Part shown: positions 24,868-34,272 of the stretch, piece by piece | How the letters are laid out: each line of letters opens with the position of its first letter | Position numbering within the stretch: the first letter of the stretch is position 1 | Assembly (NCBI RefSeq): GCF_012027395.1 | Contig: NZ_SNUJ01000004.1 | Span: forward strand, 94,915 to 158,914 | Direction of reading: 5' to 3' | From: Thermococcus sp. LS1 | GTDB lineage: Archaea > Methanobacteriota_B > Thermococci > Thermococcales > Thermococcaceae | Length of the DNA stretch: 64,000 nt | Position numbers and translations under genes: made by a program | Notes under the pieces: model-generated | What the model saw: only the letters and a program-made list of their open reading frames with translations | The model's database searches: none | Told to the model about the DNA's origin: nothing

Positions 24868-26292
24868 TTACCATCTTTCAATTATCCTTTTCATCCATGT
24901 GCCCCGCACGAACCATACTAATGCAACGCCGGCGGCTATGAAGTTACTCAAGCCCATACCAAAGAAAACGCCCTTGCTGGTGAAGTTGAAGAGCTCGGCA
25001 AGGGGTATCGTGAGCCCGAGTATTGTTATCGCCGGTATATATCCAAAAGCGTAGCTGAGAGGTATCCTGAGTCCCCAGAGACGCAGTATGCTCAGCGTCA
25101 TGCTCTTTTTGGTATGGCCCGCACTCCTAAAGACGTTGGTCACGACGACAAAGATGCCGTTGAAGAACGGGACTGAGATGAGGAAGTACTTGAGCACTAT
25201 CGCGCTTTCCCCTATCACGGCAGGATCATCGAGGAAGATGCGGAAAATCTCCTCCCGGAAGATCCCTATGAGGAGGACTGAAAGCGAGGCTATCGCGAAG
25301 TTCACCATCATCGTCCTTTCGGCTATCTTCTTGGCCCTCTCGTACTGCTCCGCACCGACGTTCTGGGCAACCATTGTGCCCATTCCCATTCCTATTCCCC
25401 TGGCTATGCTCGTGAGGACGTTCACGAGACGGGTGGTGATTATGTAGGCAGCGTAAGCCACATCACCGAAGCCAAATATAATCCTCGTCAGGACTACGAA
25501 GCCAAAATTGTTTGCCGACTGTCCGACGCTCGAGGGTAGCCCTATGCGGAATATCTTGCCGTAGAACTCCAGATCGGGCTTGAGGGTTTCAAGCGTCAGG
25601 TGGACCCCAACCCTACCGCTGAAGAGGAGGTAAGCCCCAATGAGTGAGCCAACGCTGTTGGCCGTTATCGTTGCCAGGGCGGCTCCCTTTATCCCCATCT
25701 CCGGAAGGCCGAGCCAGCCGAAGATAAGTATCGGATCAAGGATTATGTTAATGGCCACCGTTAAAAGATTGAGCTTCATTGGCGTTTTGGTGTCACCAAC
25801 CGCCCTCAGGAGGAAGCTGAAGGCGAAGCTGGTGAAGGCAAAGGGTATGCCAAGGAAAATTATTCGGGTGTAGGCCAGGGCGTAGGGATAGACGCTCTCC
25901 GAGACCTTCATGAAATGAAGCGCATGGGGGGTCACGAAGTAGCCGAATACGCCAACGATTGTCGCAAATATGAGGACAAGGGAGTAGAGCGAGCCAGCTG
26001 CCTTGTTGGCCCTGTCGTACCTTCCAGCTCCAACGTACTGGCCGACCAGAGCAAAGCCGGCAGTTGCAAAGCCCATGCCTAAAGCCATGAGAGTCCCTAT
26101 CATTGGCCATGCCGTTCCAGGGGCTGAAAGTTCTGCTCTTCCAAGCTTGCCGAGCCAGAAGGTGTCCGTGAGATTGTAAAGAACCTGCACTAAGTTGTTG
26201 ATTATGAGCGGAAGCGAGAGAGACAGAAGCGTCTTCTCAATGGGCCCGTGGAGAATTTCCTCGCGCATCCTCTGAACTTTGGAGTCCCTCAT
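24868..26292 (-). CDS. MATE-family multidrug/toxin efflux transporter (copy 2)
   Basis: A 474-residue MATE transporter with about 12 membrane helices in two similar halves, moving cationic compounds outward with Na+ or H+. The N-terminal TM1-TM2 block LIINNLVQVLYNLTDTFWLG is typical, and the second half repeats GLPSSVGQSANNFGFVVLTR. It is a close paralogue of the gene immediately upstream on the same strand, with a 68-bp block of identical DNA and a nearly identical promoter. The ATG at 26292 is preferred over the TTG at 26298. Confidence 0.9.
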   Translation of the reverse strand: MRDSKVQRMREEILHGPIEKTLLSLSLPLIINNLVQVLYNLTDTFWLGKLGRAELSAPGTAWPMIGTLMALGMGFATAGFALVGQYVGAGRYDRANKAAGSLYSLVLIFATIVGVFGYFVTPHALHFMKVSESVYPYALAYTRIIFLGIPFAFTSFAFSFLLRAVGDTKTPMKLNLLTVAINIILDPILIFGWLGLPEMGIKGAALATITANSVGSLIGAYLLFSGRVGVHLTLETLKPDLEFYGKIFRIGLPSSVGQSANNFGFVVLTRIIFGFGDVAYAAYIITTRLVNVLTSIARGIGMGMGTMVAQNVGAEQYERAKKIAERTMMVNFAIASLSVLLIGIFREEIFRIFLDDPAVIGESAIVLKYFLISVPFFNGIFVVVTNVFRSAGHTKKSMTLSILRLWGLRIPLSYAFGYIPAITILGLTIPLAELFNFTSKGVFFGMGLSNFIAAGVALVWFVRGTWMKRIIERW

Positions 26293-26309
26293 ATTCAATC
26301 AGACGGCAA

Positions 26310-26329
26310 TCGAAACGCTGATATAAAAG
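26310..26329 (-). promoter_or_regulatory. MATE copy 2 promoter
   Basis: On the minus strand this reads CTTTTATATCAGCGTTTCGA: a TATA box followed by GCGTTTCGA. The same 20 nt with one change precedes the other MATE gene, so both promoters were duplicated with the genes or are held alike by a shared regulator. Confidence 0.55.
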
Positions 26330-26331
26330 GG

Positions 26332-27717
26332 TTATGGTGCTTTTTCTATTATCTTTCTCATCCAGCTCCCCCGGAGGAACCAGGCGAGAGCGAACAGTGC
26401 GCTGAGGATGTTACTCAGCCCCATACCAAGCCAGACGCCGATGGTGTCATTCAGGAACAGTCCGAGACCGTAAGCGAGGGGAATTCTCAGGATCCAGAGC
26501 CTTATCATGCCAAGCACCATGGCCTTCTTAGTGTGGCCGGCGCTCTGGAAGACGTTGCTTACCGCGGAGAGTATGCCGAAAAAGGGCAGTGAGACCGCGA
26601 AGTACTTCACGAACTTGACGCTCTCCGCTAAAACTTCTGGGTCCTTTATGAAGAAGCCGAATATCTGCGGCCTGAAAACGATGACTATGGCCGTTCCAGC
26701 GCTCAGGATCATGAAGTTGATGAGCATCGCTTTTTCGGCTATCTTCTTGGCCCTCTTGTACTTCTCTGCCCCAACGTTCTGACCTACCATCGTACCCATG
26801 GCCTGGCTTATGCCGTTGGCAAAGGCGAACATGAAGTTGATCAGCCTGTTGGCTATGCTGTACGTTGCGAAGGCTACAGTTCCGTAACCGTATATAATCC
26901 TTGTAAGCACAACGAAGCCTAGGGCATCCGTGGAGAAGCCGACACTTGACGGAATGCCTACCCTGAAGATACGCTTGTAGAAGTCCCAGTTTGGCTTCAG
27001 GTTCTCCAGCGTTAGGTGGATTCCAACCTTGTCCTTGAAGAGCAGGTAGCCGCCTATGAGCGAACCGATGCTGTTTGAGACCATCGTAGCTACAGCCGCT
27101 CCGACGACGCCCAGCTCCGGAAAGCCAAGCCAGCCGAAGATCAGAAACGGGTCTAGGACTATGTTAAGGAAGACCGTGAATGCGTTTATCTTCATCGGCG
27201 TCTTAGTGTCTCCTATAGCCCTCAGGAGGAAGTTGAAAGCGAAGAGCGTAAAGGAGAATGGTATCCCGATGAAGACTATCCTCGTGTAGCTCAGGGCATA
27301 GTCATAAACCTCAGGCGTGACGTTCATAAAATCCATCGCCAGAGGCGCTATCAGAACACCGACGACAGCTACAATTGCGGAGAATATCATCATGAGGGAG
27401 TAAAGTGAGCCGGCCGCCCTGTTTGCTTCGTCGTACCTCTTGGCTCCCACGTACTGGCTCACGAAGGCGAAGCCTGCTATTGCAAAGCCCATCCCTATAC
27501 TCATAAAGAACCACACGAGGGGCCACGCGGTCCCCGGTGCAGAGAGCTCTTCCCTGCCGAGCTTGCCGAGCCAGAAGGTGTCCGTGAGATTGTAAAGAAC
27601 CTGCACTAAGTTGTTGATTATGAGCGGGGAAGCTAACTTGATGAGGGTCTTCTCCACGTGTCCCTCGACGATTTGCTGCCTCATCGCATCTATTTTGTCC
27701 CTTCTGTCGCCGTCCAT
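26332..27717 (-). CDS. MATE-family multidrug/toxin efflux transporter (copy 1)
   Basis: A 461-residue MATE transporter, tandem paralogue of the downstream copy. It shares LIINNLVQVLYNLTDTFWLG, GVGIPSSVGFSTDALGFVVL-like second-half entry (RVGIPSSVGFSTDALGFVVL), and AGHTKKAMVLGMIRLWILRI. About 12 helices are expected. The start ATG at 27717 lies very close to the predicted transcript start, so the leader is very short. It is followed after about 40 nt by the promoter of copy 2, so the two may be transcribed separately. Confidence 0.9.
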   Translation of the reverse strand: MDGDRRDKIDAMRQQIVEGHVEKTLIKLASPLIINNLVQVLYNLTDTFWLGKLGREELSAPGTAWPLVWFFMSIGMGFAIAGFAFVSQYVGAKRYDEANRAAGSLYSLMMIFSAIVAVVGVLIAPLAMDFMNVTPEVYDYALSYTRIVFIGIPFSFTLFAFNFLLRAIGDTKTPMKINAFTVFLNIVLDPFLIFGWLGFPELGVVGAAVATMVSNSIGSLIGGYLLFKDKVGIHLTLENLKPNWDFYKRIFRVGIPSSVGFSTDALGFVVLTRIIYGYGTVAFATYSIANRLINFMFAFANGISQAMGTMVGQNVGAEKYKRAKKIAEKAMLINFMILSAGTAIVIVFRPQIFGFFIKDPEVLAESVKFVKYFAVSLPFFGILSAVSNVFQSAGHTKKAMVLGMIRLWILRIPLAYGLGLFLNDTIGVWLGMGLSNILSALFALAWFLRGSWMRKIIEKAP

Positions 27718-27733
27718 GCCAATCAAATGAATG

Positions 27734-27753
27734 TCGAAACGCTAATATAAAAG
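27734..27753 (-). promoter_or_regulatory. MATE copy 1 promoter
   Basis: On the minus strand this reads CTTTTATATTAGCGTTTCGA, matching the copy 2 promoter at 19 of 20 positions. The conserved GCGTTTCGA just after TATA is a candidate regulator site. Confidence 0.55.
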
Positions 27754-27875
27754 CCTTGCCGTGGATAAAGAATCCATTTCTGTTTTTCGGAAAACCGGAG
27801 AATGCGTTAAGTCACAGGAGATAGAAATCAAAGGAGATAGAAAAGAAGGAAGCGCGGAGCGCTGCTCGAAGAGGT

Positions 27876-30227
27876 TCACTCGAAGAGCCTCTTCCTGGCG
27901 GCCTCGAGCATGAGCTTCTGCTCTTCCCTGGCGACGGTCTTCCTGACGAGCTCGACGGCGTCCGGGTTGGCGCTGACGCTGTCGATGCCCATCCTGACGA
28001 GGAGCTTGACCATCTTCGGGTCGCTGCCGGCCTGGCCGCAGATGCTGGTCTCGACGCCGTACTTCTTGCAGACCTTGATGACGTTCTCGATGAGCTTGAG
28101 AACGGCCGGGTGCTTCTCGTCGTAGAGCTTGAAGACGCGCTCGTTGTCCCTGTCGATGGCGAGGGTGTACTGGGTGAGGTCGTTGGTACCGAAGCTGACA
28201 AAGTCGATGCCCTCCTTGATGAGGTCCTCGATGATGAGGGCGCTGGCCGGGGTCTCGATCATGACACCCCACTCGACGTCCTTGTGCGGAATGAGGCCGA
28301 CCTCCATGGCTATCTCCTTGGCCTTCCTTATCTGCTCTGGGTGGCTGACGAGCGGGAGCATGACACCGATGTTGTCGTAGCCCTCGTCAACGAGCCTCTT
28401 GATGGCCTTGAACTCGGCCTTAAGGAGCTCCGGCTGGTCGAGACCGCGCCTGATGCCTCTCCAGCCAAGCATCGGGTTCCTCTCTTCTGGCTCGTCCTCG
28501 CCACCTGGGAGCTCGCGGAACTCGTTGGTCGGGGCGTCAAGGGTCCTGTACCAGACCCTCCTCGGGTAGAAGGCCTCAACGACCTTCCTGATGCCCTCGA
28601 CGAGCTTCTCAACGAGCTCTTCCTCCTTGCCCTCCTTGATGAACTTGATCGGGTGGGCACCGATGCCGAGGATCATGTGCTCGGCCCTGAGGAGGCCAAC
28701 TCCGTCGGCGCCGGTGGCGGCGGCCCTCTCGGCGACCTCAGGCATCGAGACGTTGACCTTGACCTCGGTGGCGGTGATGAGCGGAGCACCGGCGACAACT
28801 ACCTGACCGCCAGCGGCCTTCTCCTCTTCGCCCTTAACGAGGCTCTTGACTATGCCCTCGTAGACGACACCCCTGGTACCGTCGACGGTAACGAGCATGC
28901 CGTCCTTGAGGACCTTGGTAGCATCCTTGGTACCGACAACGGCTGGAATACCGAGCTCCCTGCTGACGATGGCAGCGTGGCAGGTTCTTCCGCCCTCGTC
29001 GGTGACAATAGCGCTGGCCCTCTTCATGGCCGGAACCATGTCCGGGTTGGTCATGGTGGTGACGAGGACATCGCCCTCTTTGACCTTGTCTATGTCACTC
29101 GCGTCGAAGATGACGACAACCTTACCAGCACCGATACCGGGTGAGGCTCCAAGACCCTTGAGAAGAACCTTCATCTCCTCGGTCATCTCGGCCTCCTCCG
29201 TCTTGACTTCCTCCTTAAGGGTCGTAATCGGCCTGGACTGGACGATGTAGAGCTTGCCGTCGTCCTTGTCGTAGGCCCACTCGATGTCCTGTGGCCAGCC
29301 GTAGTGCTCCTCGATCCTGGCACCAATCTTGGCGACCTCGAGTATCTGTTCGTCGGTGAGGACCTGCTTCTCGACGTACTCTGGGCCGAGGTACTCGGCG
29401 GTCTTAACGGTGACGGTTCCCTTGCCGGTCTCGGGGTTCCTGACTATCATTATCTCCTTCTTGGCGATGTACTTCTCCTTGATCTTCCAGGTGCCCTTCT
29501 CAACGATGTACTCGTCCGGAGAAACGGCACCGCTGACGACGGCCTCACCGAGGCCCCAGGCGGCGTTGATCATGATCTCGCTCCTGTCGTTGGTGACCGG
29601 GTTGGCGGTGAACATGACACCGCTGGTCTCGCTGTTGACCATCTTCTGGACGACGGCGCTGAGGTAGACCTTGCTGTGGTCAAAGCCCTGCTTGGCCCTG
29701 TAGAAGGTGGCCCTAGCTGTCCAGAGGCTGGCCCAGCAGCGCTTGACCTTCTCGAGAACGTCGTCCTCGCCATAGACGTCGAGGTAGGTCTCCTGCTGGC
29801 CGGCGAAGGAAGCCTCAGGAAGGTCCTCAGCGGTGGCAGAAGAGCGGACGGCAACGTAAACGGCGTCCTTGTTGAAGCGCTGGCTGAGCTTCTTGTAGGC
29901 GTCAACGATCTCCTTGGCTATCTCTTCTGGCATCTCCATGGAGATGATCTTCTCCCTTATCTTAGCGGTGTTCTCCTGGAGCTGCTTGGAGTCATCAACG
30001 TTGGTCTGGGCGATGATGTCCATAATCCACTCCTGAAGGGTTCTACCGTCCTCAACGCGGACGTTCTCAACGAAGTACTTGTAGGCCTCAGCAGTAACAC
30101 AGAATCCGGGCGGAACCGGAATGCCGGCGTTGGTAAGTTCGCCGAGGTTTGCACCCTTGCCACCAACAAGGGCAACATCTTTCTTTCCGAGCTCCTCAAA
30201 CCACTTTATAAACTTGTATTCACTCAT
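27876..30227 (-). CDS. ppsA: phosphoenolpyruvate synthase
   Basis: A 783-residue PEP synthase (pyruvate, water dikinase), converting pyruvate and ATP to PEP, AMP and phosphate; it is central to gluconeogenesis and may also run toward pyruvate in Thermococcales. Domain order is normal: ATP-grasp (ALVGGKGANLGELTNAGIPV; SSATAEDLPEASFAGQQETY), the phospho-histidine domain (GGRTCHAAIVSRELGIPAVV) and the PEP-binding barrel ending SICGQAGSDPKMVKLLVRMG. Codon bias is extreme, as in highly expressed genes. GGAGGGG sits 6-7 nt before the ATG at 30227. Confidence 0.96.
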   Translation of the reverse strand: MSEYKFIKWFEELGKKDVALVGGKGANLGELTNAGIPVPPGFCVTAEAYKYFVENVRVEDGRTLQEWIMDIIAQTNVDDSKQLQENTAKIREKIISMEMPEEIAKEIVDAYKKLSQRFNKDAVYVAVRSSATAEDLPEASFAGQQETYLDVYGEDDVLEKVKRCWASLWTARATFYRAKQGFDHSKVYLSAVVQKMVNSETSGVMFTANPVTNDRSEIMINAAWGLGEAVVSGAVSPDEYIVEKGTWKIKEKYIAKKEIMIVRNPETGKGTVTVKTAEYLGPEYVEKQVLTDEQILEVAKIGARIEEHYGWPQDIEWAYDKDDGKLYIVQSRPITTLKEEVKTEEAEMTEEMKVLLKGLGASPGIGAGKVVVIFDASDIDKVKEGDVLVTTMTNPDMVPAMKRASAIVTDEGGRTCHAAIVSRELGIPAVVGTKDATKVLKDGMLVTVDGTRGVVYEGIVKSLVKGEEEKAAGGQVVVAGAPLITATEVKVNVSMPEVAERAAATGADGVGLLRAEHMILGIGAHPIKFIKEGKEEELVEKLVEGIRKVVEAFYPRRVWYRTLDAPTNEFRELPGGEDEPEERNPMLGWRGIRRGLDQPELLKAEFKAIKRLVDEGYDNIGVMLPLVSHPEQIRKAKEIAMEVGLIPHKDVEWGVMIETPASALIIEDLIKEGIDFVSFGTNDLTQYTLAIDRDNERVFKLYDEKHPAVLKLIENVIKVCKKYGVETSICGQAGSDPKMVKLLVRMGIDSVSANPDAVELVRKTVAREEQKLMLEAARKRLFE

Positions 30228-30242
30228 CCAAATCCCCTCCAC

Positions 30243-30290
30243 AGTGGTTTACTGCAGTTGCTTACTGCGGGTGATATATCGAGAGTTCAT
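30243..30290 (-). promoter_or_regulatory. ppsA leader/promoter with direct repeats
   Basis: On the plus strand TTACTGC occurs twice 13 bp apart (about 30249 and 30262), between a TTTTAAATA box (about 30292-30300, minus strand) and the start codon. A lone TATCAC half-site lies beside them, but its partner does not match GTGATA, so I do not call a TGM here. The remaining gap up to 30470 is AT-rich and holds no gene I can see. Confidence 0.35.
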
Positions 30291-30470
30291 ATTTAAAATT
30301 AACTATCCAGAGGTGTTCTCTGGCGTACAGGAATGAAAGAGATATTCAATGTGTCCATTGGTAAAATAAGGCTCCCCTAATTCTTCATTTTATGTTGGGA
30401 TTTCTCACTCATATCGCTTGAAGTGGTTGGGCATGAGGATGAAAATATGACAAAAATGAAAATACAAGCC

Positions 30471-32936
30471 TCACTCGAACTTTACGAGGGGATGAAGGCT
30501 CAGCAGTTCATTTATCATGTCCAGGGCTTTATCCTGGCCGTAGGCGTAGCCGAAGTGACGGTACATGGTTAATATTGTGTCCAGTGGGTGGACTTCTCTG
30601 TTGGGATCAAAGGTGTTGAAGATGAACTGTATCGTCTTGTTTTCATCCTCGGTGAATCCAGCGACGTGGTATATATAGGCCATTTGAGCGTAGGTGGCGC
30701 GCGAGTAGGCGTACTCAAACTTCTCAGCCTTTAGCTTTCCGCTCTCTTCCTGCTGATCCCTCAGCCACTCCGCGGCCTTCTTTATCGACTCGAGCACCGT
30801 CTCATTGCCCGTCAGCTGGTAGTACCTGGCGAGGCCTGAGGCTATCGCCACGGTCGTTCCCACGTTATCGTTCCAGCTGCCTCCCCTCTTCTGCTCTTTA
30901 AGTATTTCCTCAAGCACATTTTTCTCAGTGGTCTCGTTGAGTATTCCCAGCTCCTTGTAGAGAGGAAGTAGCATGGCGTTGACGACAAGTGACCCCTTCT
31001 CGTCCTTCGGCGTCGTCATGAAGTAGTCTTCCATCTCCCGGCTCTCGAGGAGCTCAATTGACTTCTCTTTACCATCGAAATTGATGTCCTTCAGGGGTTC
31101 AAGGGTGTATGCCGTGTAGAGCGTGAAATCATTCGGCGGAACGCCCCACGGGAAGGCTCCGTTGTCCATCTGCTTGTAAGAGAGCCATTGGAGGAGCCAG
31201 TCGGTGCGTTCCTTGAATGCCTCATCTCCCGTCTTCTCGTAGAGCCTCGTGTAGAGCTTTACCATCCAAGCGTTGAGGTTGAAGTAGGCCTTGTAGCGGT
31301 CATCGAAGTCTGCGTAGTTGTAGCCGGTCCAGAACTTCTCCAGGAAGCTTATGAGGGGCTCATAGGTTCCGGTGTAGTTCAGCGGGAAGGGATCCACCGG
31401 CTTCAGTTCAGGCTCCGGAATGAAGCGGTATATCTGGGCGTTGCCGTTGCAGAACTCGAGCTTGAAGTGGGTATCGTAGGGGGCGTATTCCATGAGGCCG
31501 TACTTGATGAGGCCGTAGCTCAGTCTTGTCTTGTCCACGAAGATGTAGCTCACGTTGTATTTCTTCATGAGGAAATAGACGCGCTCCCTCTGATTGGAGC
31601 TGAACATTACAACGTGGTCGTTGTACGCCTGACTCGCTTCCATTGCCGTTGGCGCCTCACCAAAGAAGCCCTGATAGACTTTTTTCCAGATGACAACGTC
31701 CTTCCTGTGGGTGTTGCCTATGATGAGGTATCCCATGTCCCACCAGACGAGTATGGTGGCGTTCTCAGGAGTGTTGTCGATAACCCACTGATAGGCCTCC
31801 TTGTCGCTAATGGTCGGTGGGTTGATGTACTTGAAGGCACCGTAGGTTCCTTGGGCGAAGGGAACGAAGAGCATCAACATGATAACTGCTGTCGCGAAGC
31901 TCTTCTTTGCTGTGACCTTTCTGATCCAGCCCGCTCCGAATCCTTTGACATCCTCAAAGGATTTTCTAAGGAGTAAAGTCATCCTTGGGAATACTTCGTC
32001 CATCAGGAACTCGGTGGCCATAGCAGCGAGAGGTATCGTTGCGTAGGGGTCACGGAAGCGGAAGGAGATACCGCCGGCGAACATAAATGCCCAGGCCCAG
32101 AGGGCAAAGCCCCGCCTTATGGGATCTTTTTCGAGGTAGTATCTCGTTCCGAGAGCGCCAAATACGAGCTGGATGATCCCTATCCACTTGAAGTAGCCCA
32201 AGAAGCTGACTTCCGTCTTCTGCAGCCTCAGGAAGAAGTCCGCAACGAGGGAGTTAATGAACTCGACCTGGAGGTATGCTATGTACGCCAGAACTAGCAG
32301 GGCGAGGAAGTAGTGGAGGTTCCTCTTTACCGTTGGCCACAGGTAGGAGAAAACTATCAGTGCGGCTGCCATCATGAAGAATATCCATCCCCTGTGGGTG
32401 AGCATGTACACCCCAAGCAGAACGCCGAGGACTATCAGATACTTGAGACGCCTGGTCTTCAGGAACTTTATCAGGAACAGCAGGCTGAAGGAGAACATTG
32501 CCAGTCCGAGGTTCTCAGGTATGTAAAGCCCAGTCCTGTATATGAAGTTCGGAGCGAAAGCTAAAAGCGCCGTCGCAAGGAGTGCGCGCTTTCTATCTTC
32601 CATGAGCTCTTTAAAGGCGAGATAGAAGCCAAACACAGCTATGGTGCCGTAGATGGGCGGGAGTATGAAGAATATGTAATCCGAGGGGAACAGCTTATAC
32701 ACTGCTGCTCCGATGATGTGGAAGAGCGGTGGGTAGCTGTAGGCCCTTAGACCGAGAAGGGAGGGAATATCTTTTGATATCGCACTTAATCCCTGCTCGG
32801 CGAGCCTCAGTGTTATGTCTCTGTGAAGGTACTCGTCGTAGGTCGCCAGCAGAAGAGTTCTGTGGGGTATCAGCCTGATGATAAAAGACGCGACGAGGAG
32901 CAGTGGAAGGTAACGCTTTTCAGCCCTGGTTTTCAT
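30471..32936 (-). CDS. STT3/AglB-related membrane protein with C-terminal alpha-toroid-like domain
   Basis: An 821-residue protein. The first 430 residues hold about 11-12 membrane helices with an early YDEYLHRDI loop, as in GT-C glycosyltransferases. After the last helix comes ATILVWWDMGYLIIGNTHRK, which resembles the STT3 WWDYG signature with Met for Tyr. From about residue 560 the chain becomes soluble and helical, with repeats such as WLLQWLSYKQMDNGAFPWG and AAEWLRDQQEESGKL that recall alpha/alpha toroids. Role in glycan transfer is inferred. ATG 32936 follows GAGGGGTG. Confidence 0.6.
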   Translation of the reverse strand: MKTRAEKRYLPLLLVASFIIRLIPHRTLLLATYDEYLHRDITLRLAEQGLSAISKDIPSLLGLRAYSYPPLFHIIGAAVYKLFPSDYIFFILPPIYGTIAVFGFYLAFKELMEDRKRALLATALLAFAPNFIYRTGLYIPENLGLAMFSFSLLFLIKFLKTRRLKYLIVLGVLLGVYMLTHRGWIFFMMAAALIVFSYLWPTVKRNLHYFLALLVLAYIAYLQVEFINSLVADFFLRLQKTEVSFLGYFKWIGIIQLVFGALGTRYYLEKDPIRRGFALWAWAFMFAGGISFRFRDPYATIPLAAMATEFLMDEVFPRMTLLLRKSFEDVKGFGAGWIRKVTAKKSFATAVIMLMLFVPFAQGTYGAFKYINPPTISDKEAYQWVIDNTPENATILVWWDMGYLIIGNTHRKDVVIWKKVYQGFFGEAPTAMEASQAYNDHVVMFSSNQRERVYFLMKKYNVSYIFVDKTRLSYGLIKYGLMEYAPYDTHFKLEFCNGNAQIYRFIPEPELKPVDPFPLNYTGTYEPLISFLEKFWTGYNYADFDDRYKAYFNLNAWMVKLYTRLYEKTGDEAFKERTDWLLQWLSYKQMDNGAFPWGVPPNDFTLYTAYTLEPLKDINFDGKEKSIELLESREMEDYFMTTPKDEKGSLVVNAMLLPLYKELGILNETTEKNVLEEILKEQKRGGSWNDNVGTTVAIASGLARYYQLTGNETVLESIKKAAEWLRDQQEESGKLKAEKFEYAYSRATYAQMAYIYHVAGFTEDENKTIQFIFNTFDPNREVHPLDTILTMYRHFGYAYGQDKALDMINELLSLHPLVKFE

Positions 32937-32993
32937 CTCACCGGCACCCCTCAAACCTTTTAAGCTCTCCCTTTAACATTAGTTGGTGGTAAA

Positions 32994-34031
32994 GTGAGGG
33001 GGTTAAAAATCTTTAGCCTCGCCTTTTTCAGTTATCTCCTCATCTCCCTCTATTCCAACTACTTTGACGGCGAGTTGAGGGAGCTGATTTATGCTAAGGG
33101 CCTTTCTCCCTCGATGCTACTGTTAGGCGTGGTTTATGCTCTGGCGTTCTTTGCAGTATTTGCTCTCGGATATTCAACCAGATTCAAGATAAATCCTTGG
33201 TTCTACACTCTGGGTATATTCGTGCTCTCATTCCTTGAATCTCCCCTCGGCCCGCTGTTGGCCATCTTGCTCATCGTGGCTTATTGTCTCCGTATCAATG
33301 TGTACAACAGATTTGCAGTTCATGCTTTGGTTATTGCCCTTCTTATCCCGGTTGGTCTTTATCTGGCCGTGGGTGTTCCTCTATTTGAGAAACACCTGAG
33401 GTATGAGCTAGTTGGACCGCTTGTCTTTTCTGCGTTTTTGGGGGCCCTCGGCATTGTGTACACAGACACTAGCACCAAAGTGAAGACTCTACTATTCCTG
33501 ATCTTTACCTTCATATTCTTCCTCGGAACGTTCCGCTCCCTTATAGTGCTGATGTATCTCGCCTACGTCTTTGACCTGTACTCTCGTGGGATTTTCAGAG
33601 TTGATGCCAAAACTCTGGGAAGTGGTCTCCTCTTAGGCCTTTTGGTGATATGGCTCAGCGGCAGCATCGAAGCAATTCTGATTAGGATTGGTTTTACTTT
33701 TTTAGTGTTTCACAACTTGGTTCGTCTTTCCCTTCCGACTGGCATCTTCCATGGGAGTCTGCTGTTCAGCAACAATCCGAGGCATATGATTGCCGGGCTC
33801 TTTGGGGCGAGCGGCAACTACACGTACTTCTTTTTCGGACAGGCAATTGCCGATTTTGGATTTTTTGGACTTCTGGAGGCTTTTTTGTTAGGTTTCCTCC
33901 TGAGGGAGAGTGAGAAAAACACAAAAAGTTTTGCATTTGTGCTTGCCATTATGGTATATGCCCTCGATCCTGGAATCGACGCTTTCCTGCTGATATTCCT
34001 TCTGGGGGCACTGCTGTTTCTAAAGGAGTAA
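32994..34031 (+). CDS. hypothetical polytopic membrane protein
   Basis: A 345-residue, very hydrophobic protein with roughly 9-11 membrane helices and few charged residues. The longest outside loop lies around residues 240-270 (LPTGIFHGSLLFSNNPRHMI and following). Topology resembles O-antigen ligase or polymerase-type proteins, but no motif proves that. It is divergent from the STT3-like gene by 57 nt, so a shared role in surface glycans is possible. The start is GTG with GGTGG upstream. Confidence 0.65.
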   Translation: MRGLKIFSLAFFSYLLISLYSNYFDGELRELIYAKGLSPSMLLLGVVYALAFFAVFALGYSTRFKINPWFYTLGIFVLSFLESPLGPLLAILLIVAYCLRINVYNRFAVHALVIALLIPVGLYLAVGVPLFEKHLRYELVGPLVFSAFLGALGIVYTDTSTKVKTLLFLIFTFIFFLGTFRSLIVLMYLAYVFDLYSRGIFRVDAKTLGSGLLLGLLVIWLSGSIEAILIRIGFTFLVFHNLVRLSLPTGIFHGSLLFSNNPRHMIAGLFGASGNYTYFFFGQAIADFGFFGLLEAFLLGFLLRESEKNTKSFAFVLAIMVYALDPGIDAFLLIFLLGALLFLKE

Positions 34032-34272
34032 CCGGTGCTGTTCCTATCCGAGTCAAGGTGGATTCTAAGAAGAGTGTGAGAGTCACATCGCTCTGTATCA
34101 GATTCACTTTCTGTTCTACTGAGATTGATGAACTGGCATTCTAATGCCCAAAAAGAGTCACTACTGGTGTTACATGGTTAGTAGAGGCGTTAGGGTTACT
34201 CCATAGAACGAAATCTTTATATCCATGGGCTCTTCACAGTATAGATGAGCATTACGATTAGGAGGTGTCAGG
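34032..34272 (+). promoter_or_regulatory. subtilase promoter region
   Basis: CTTTATATCC near 34211-34220 is the likely TATA box, predicting a start near 34243, and AGGAGGTG precedes the ATG. A 14-nt palindrome GGCATT-CT-AATGCC (34135-34148) lies about 70 bp upstream of TATA and is a candidate activator site. No gene is seen in the rest of the gap. Confidence 0.5.

Noticed and set aside
28110..30296. Long antisense open frames across ppsA
   Set aside because: Same codon-bias artefact: Leu/Val/Asp/Gly-rich, no domains, opposite an unmistakable ppsA.
30243..30310. Possible TGM before ppsA (TATCAC on the minus strand)
   Set aside because: The second half reads GTAAGC instead of GTGATA, only three of six bases match, and the site is downstream of TATA, the wrong side for a gluconeogenic gene.
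34115..34150. CTGA-GAT-TGATGA near the subtilase promoter as a C/D box sRNA
   Set aside because: No outer C box or D box at workable distance and no terminal stem; the GGCATTCTAATGCC palindrome alone is noted instead.
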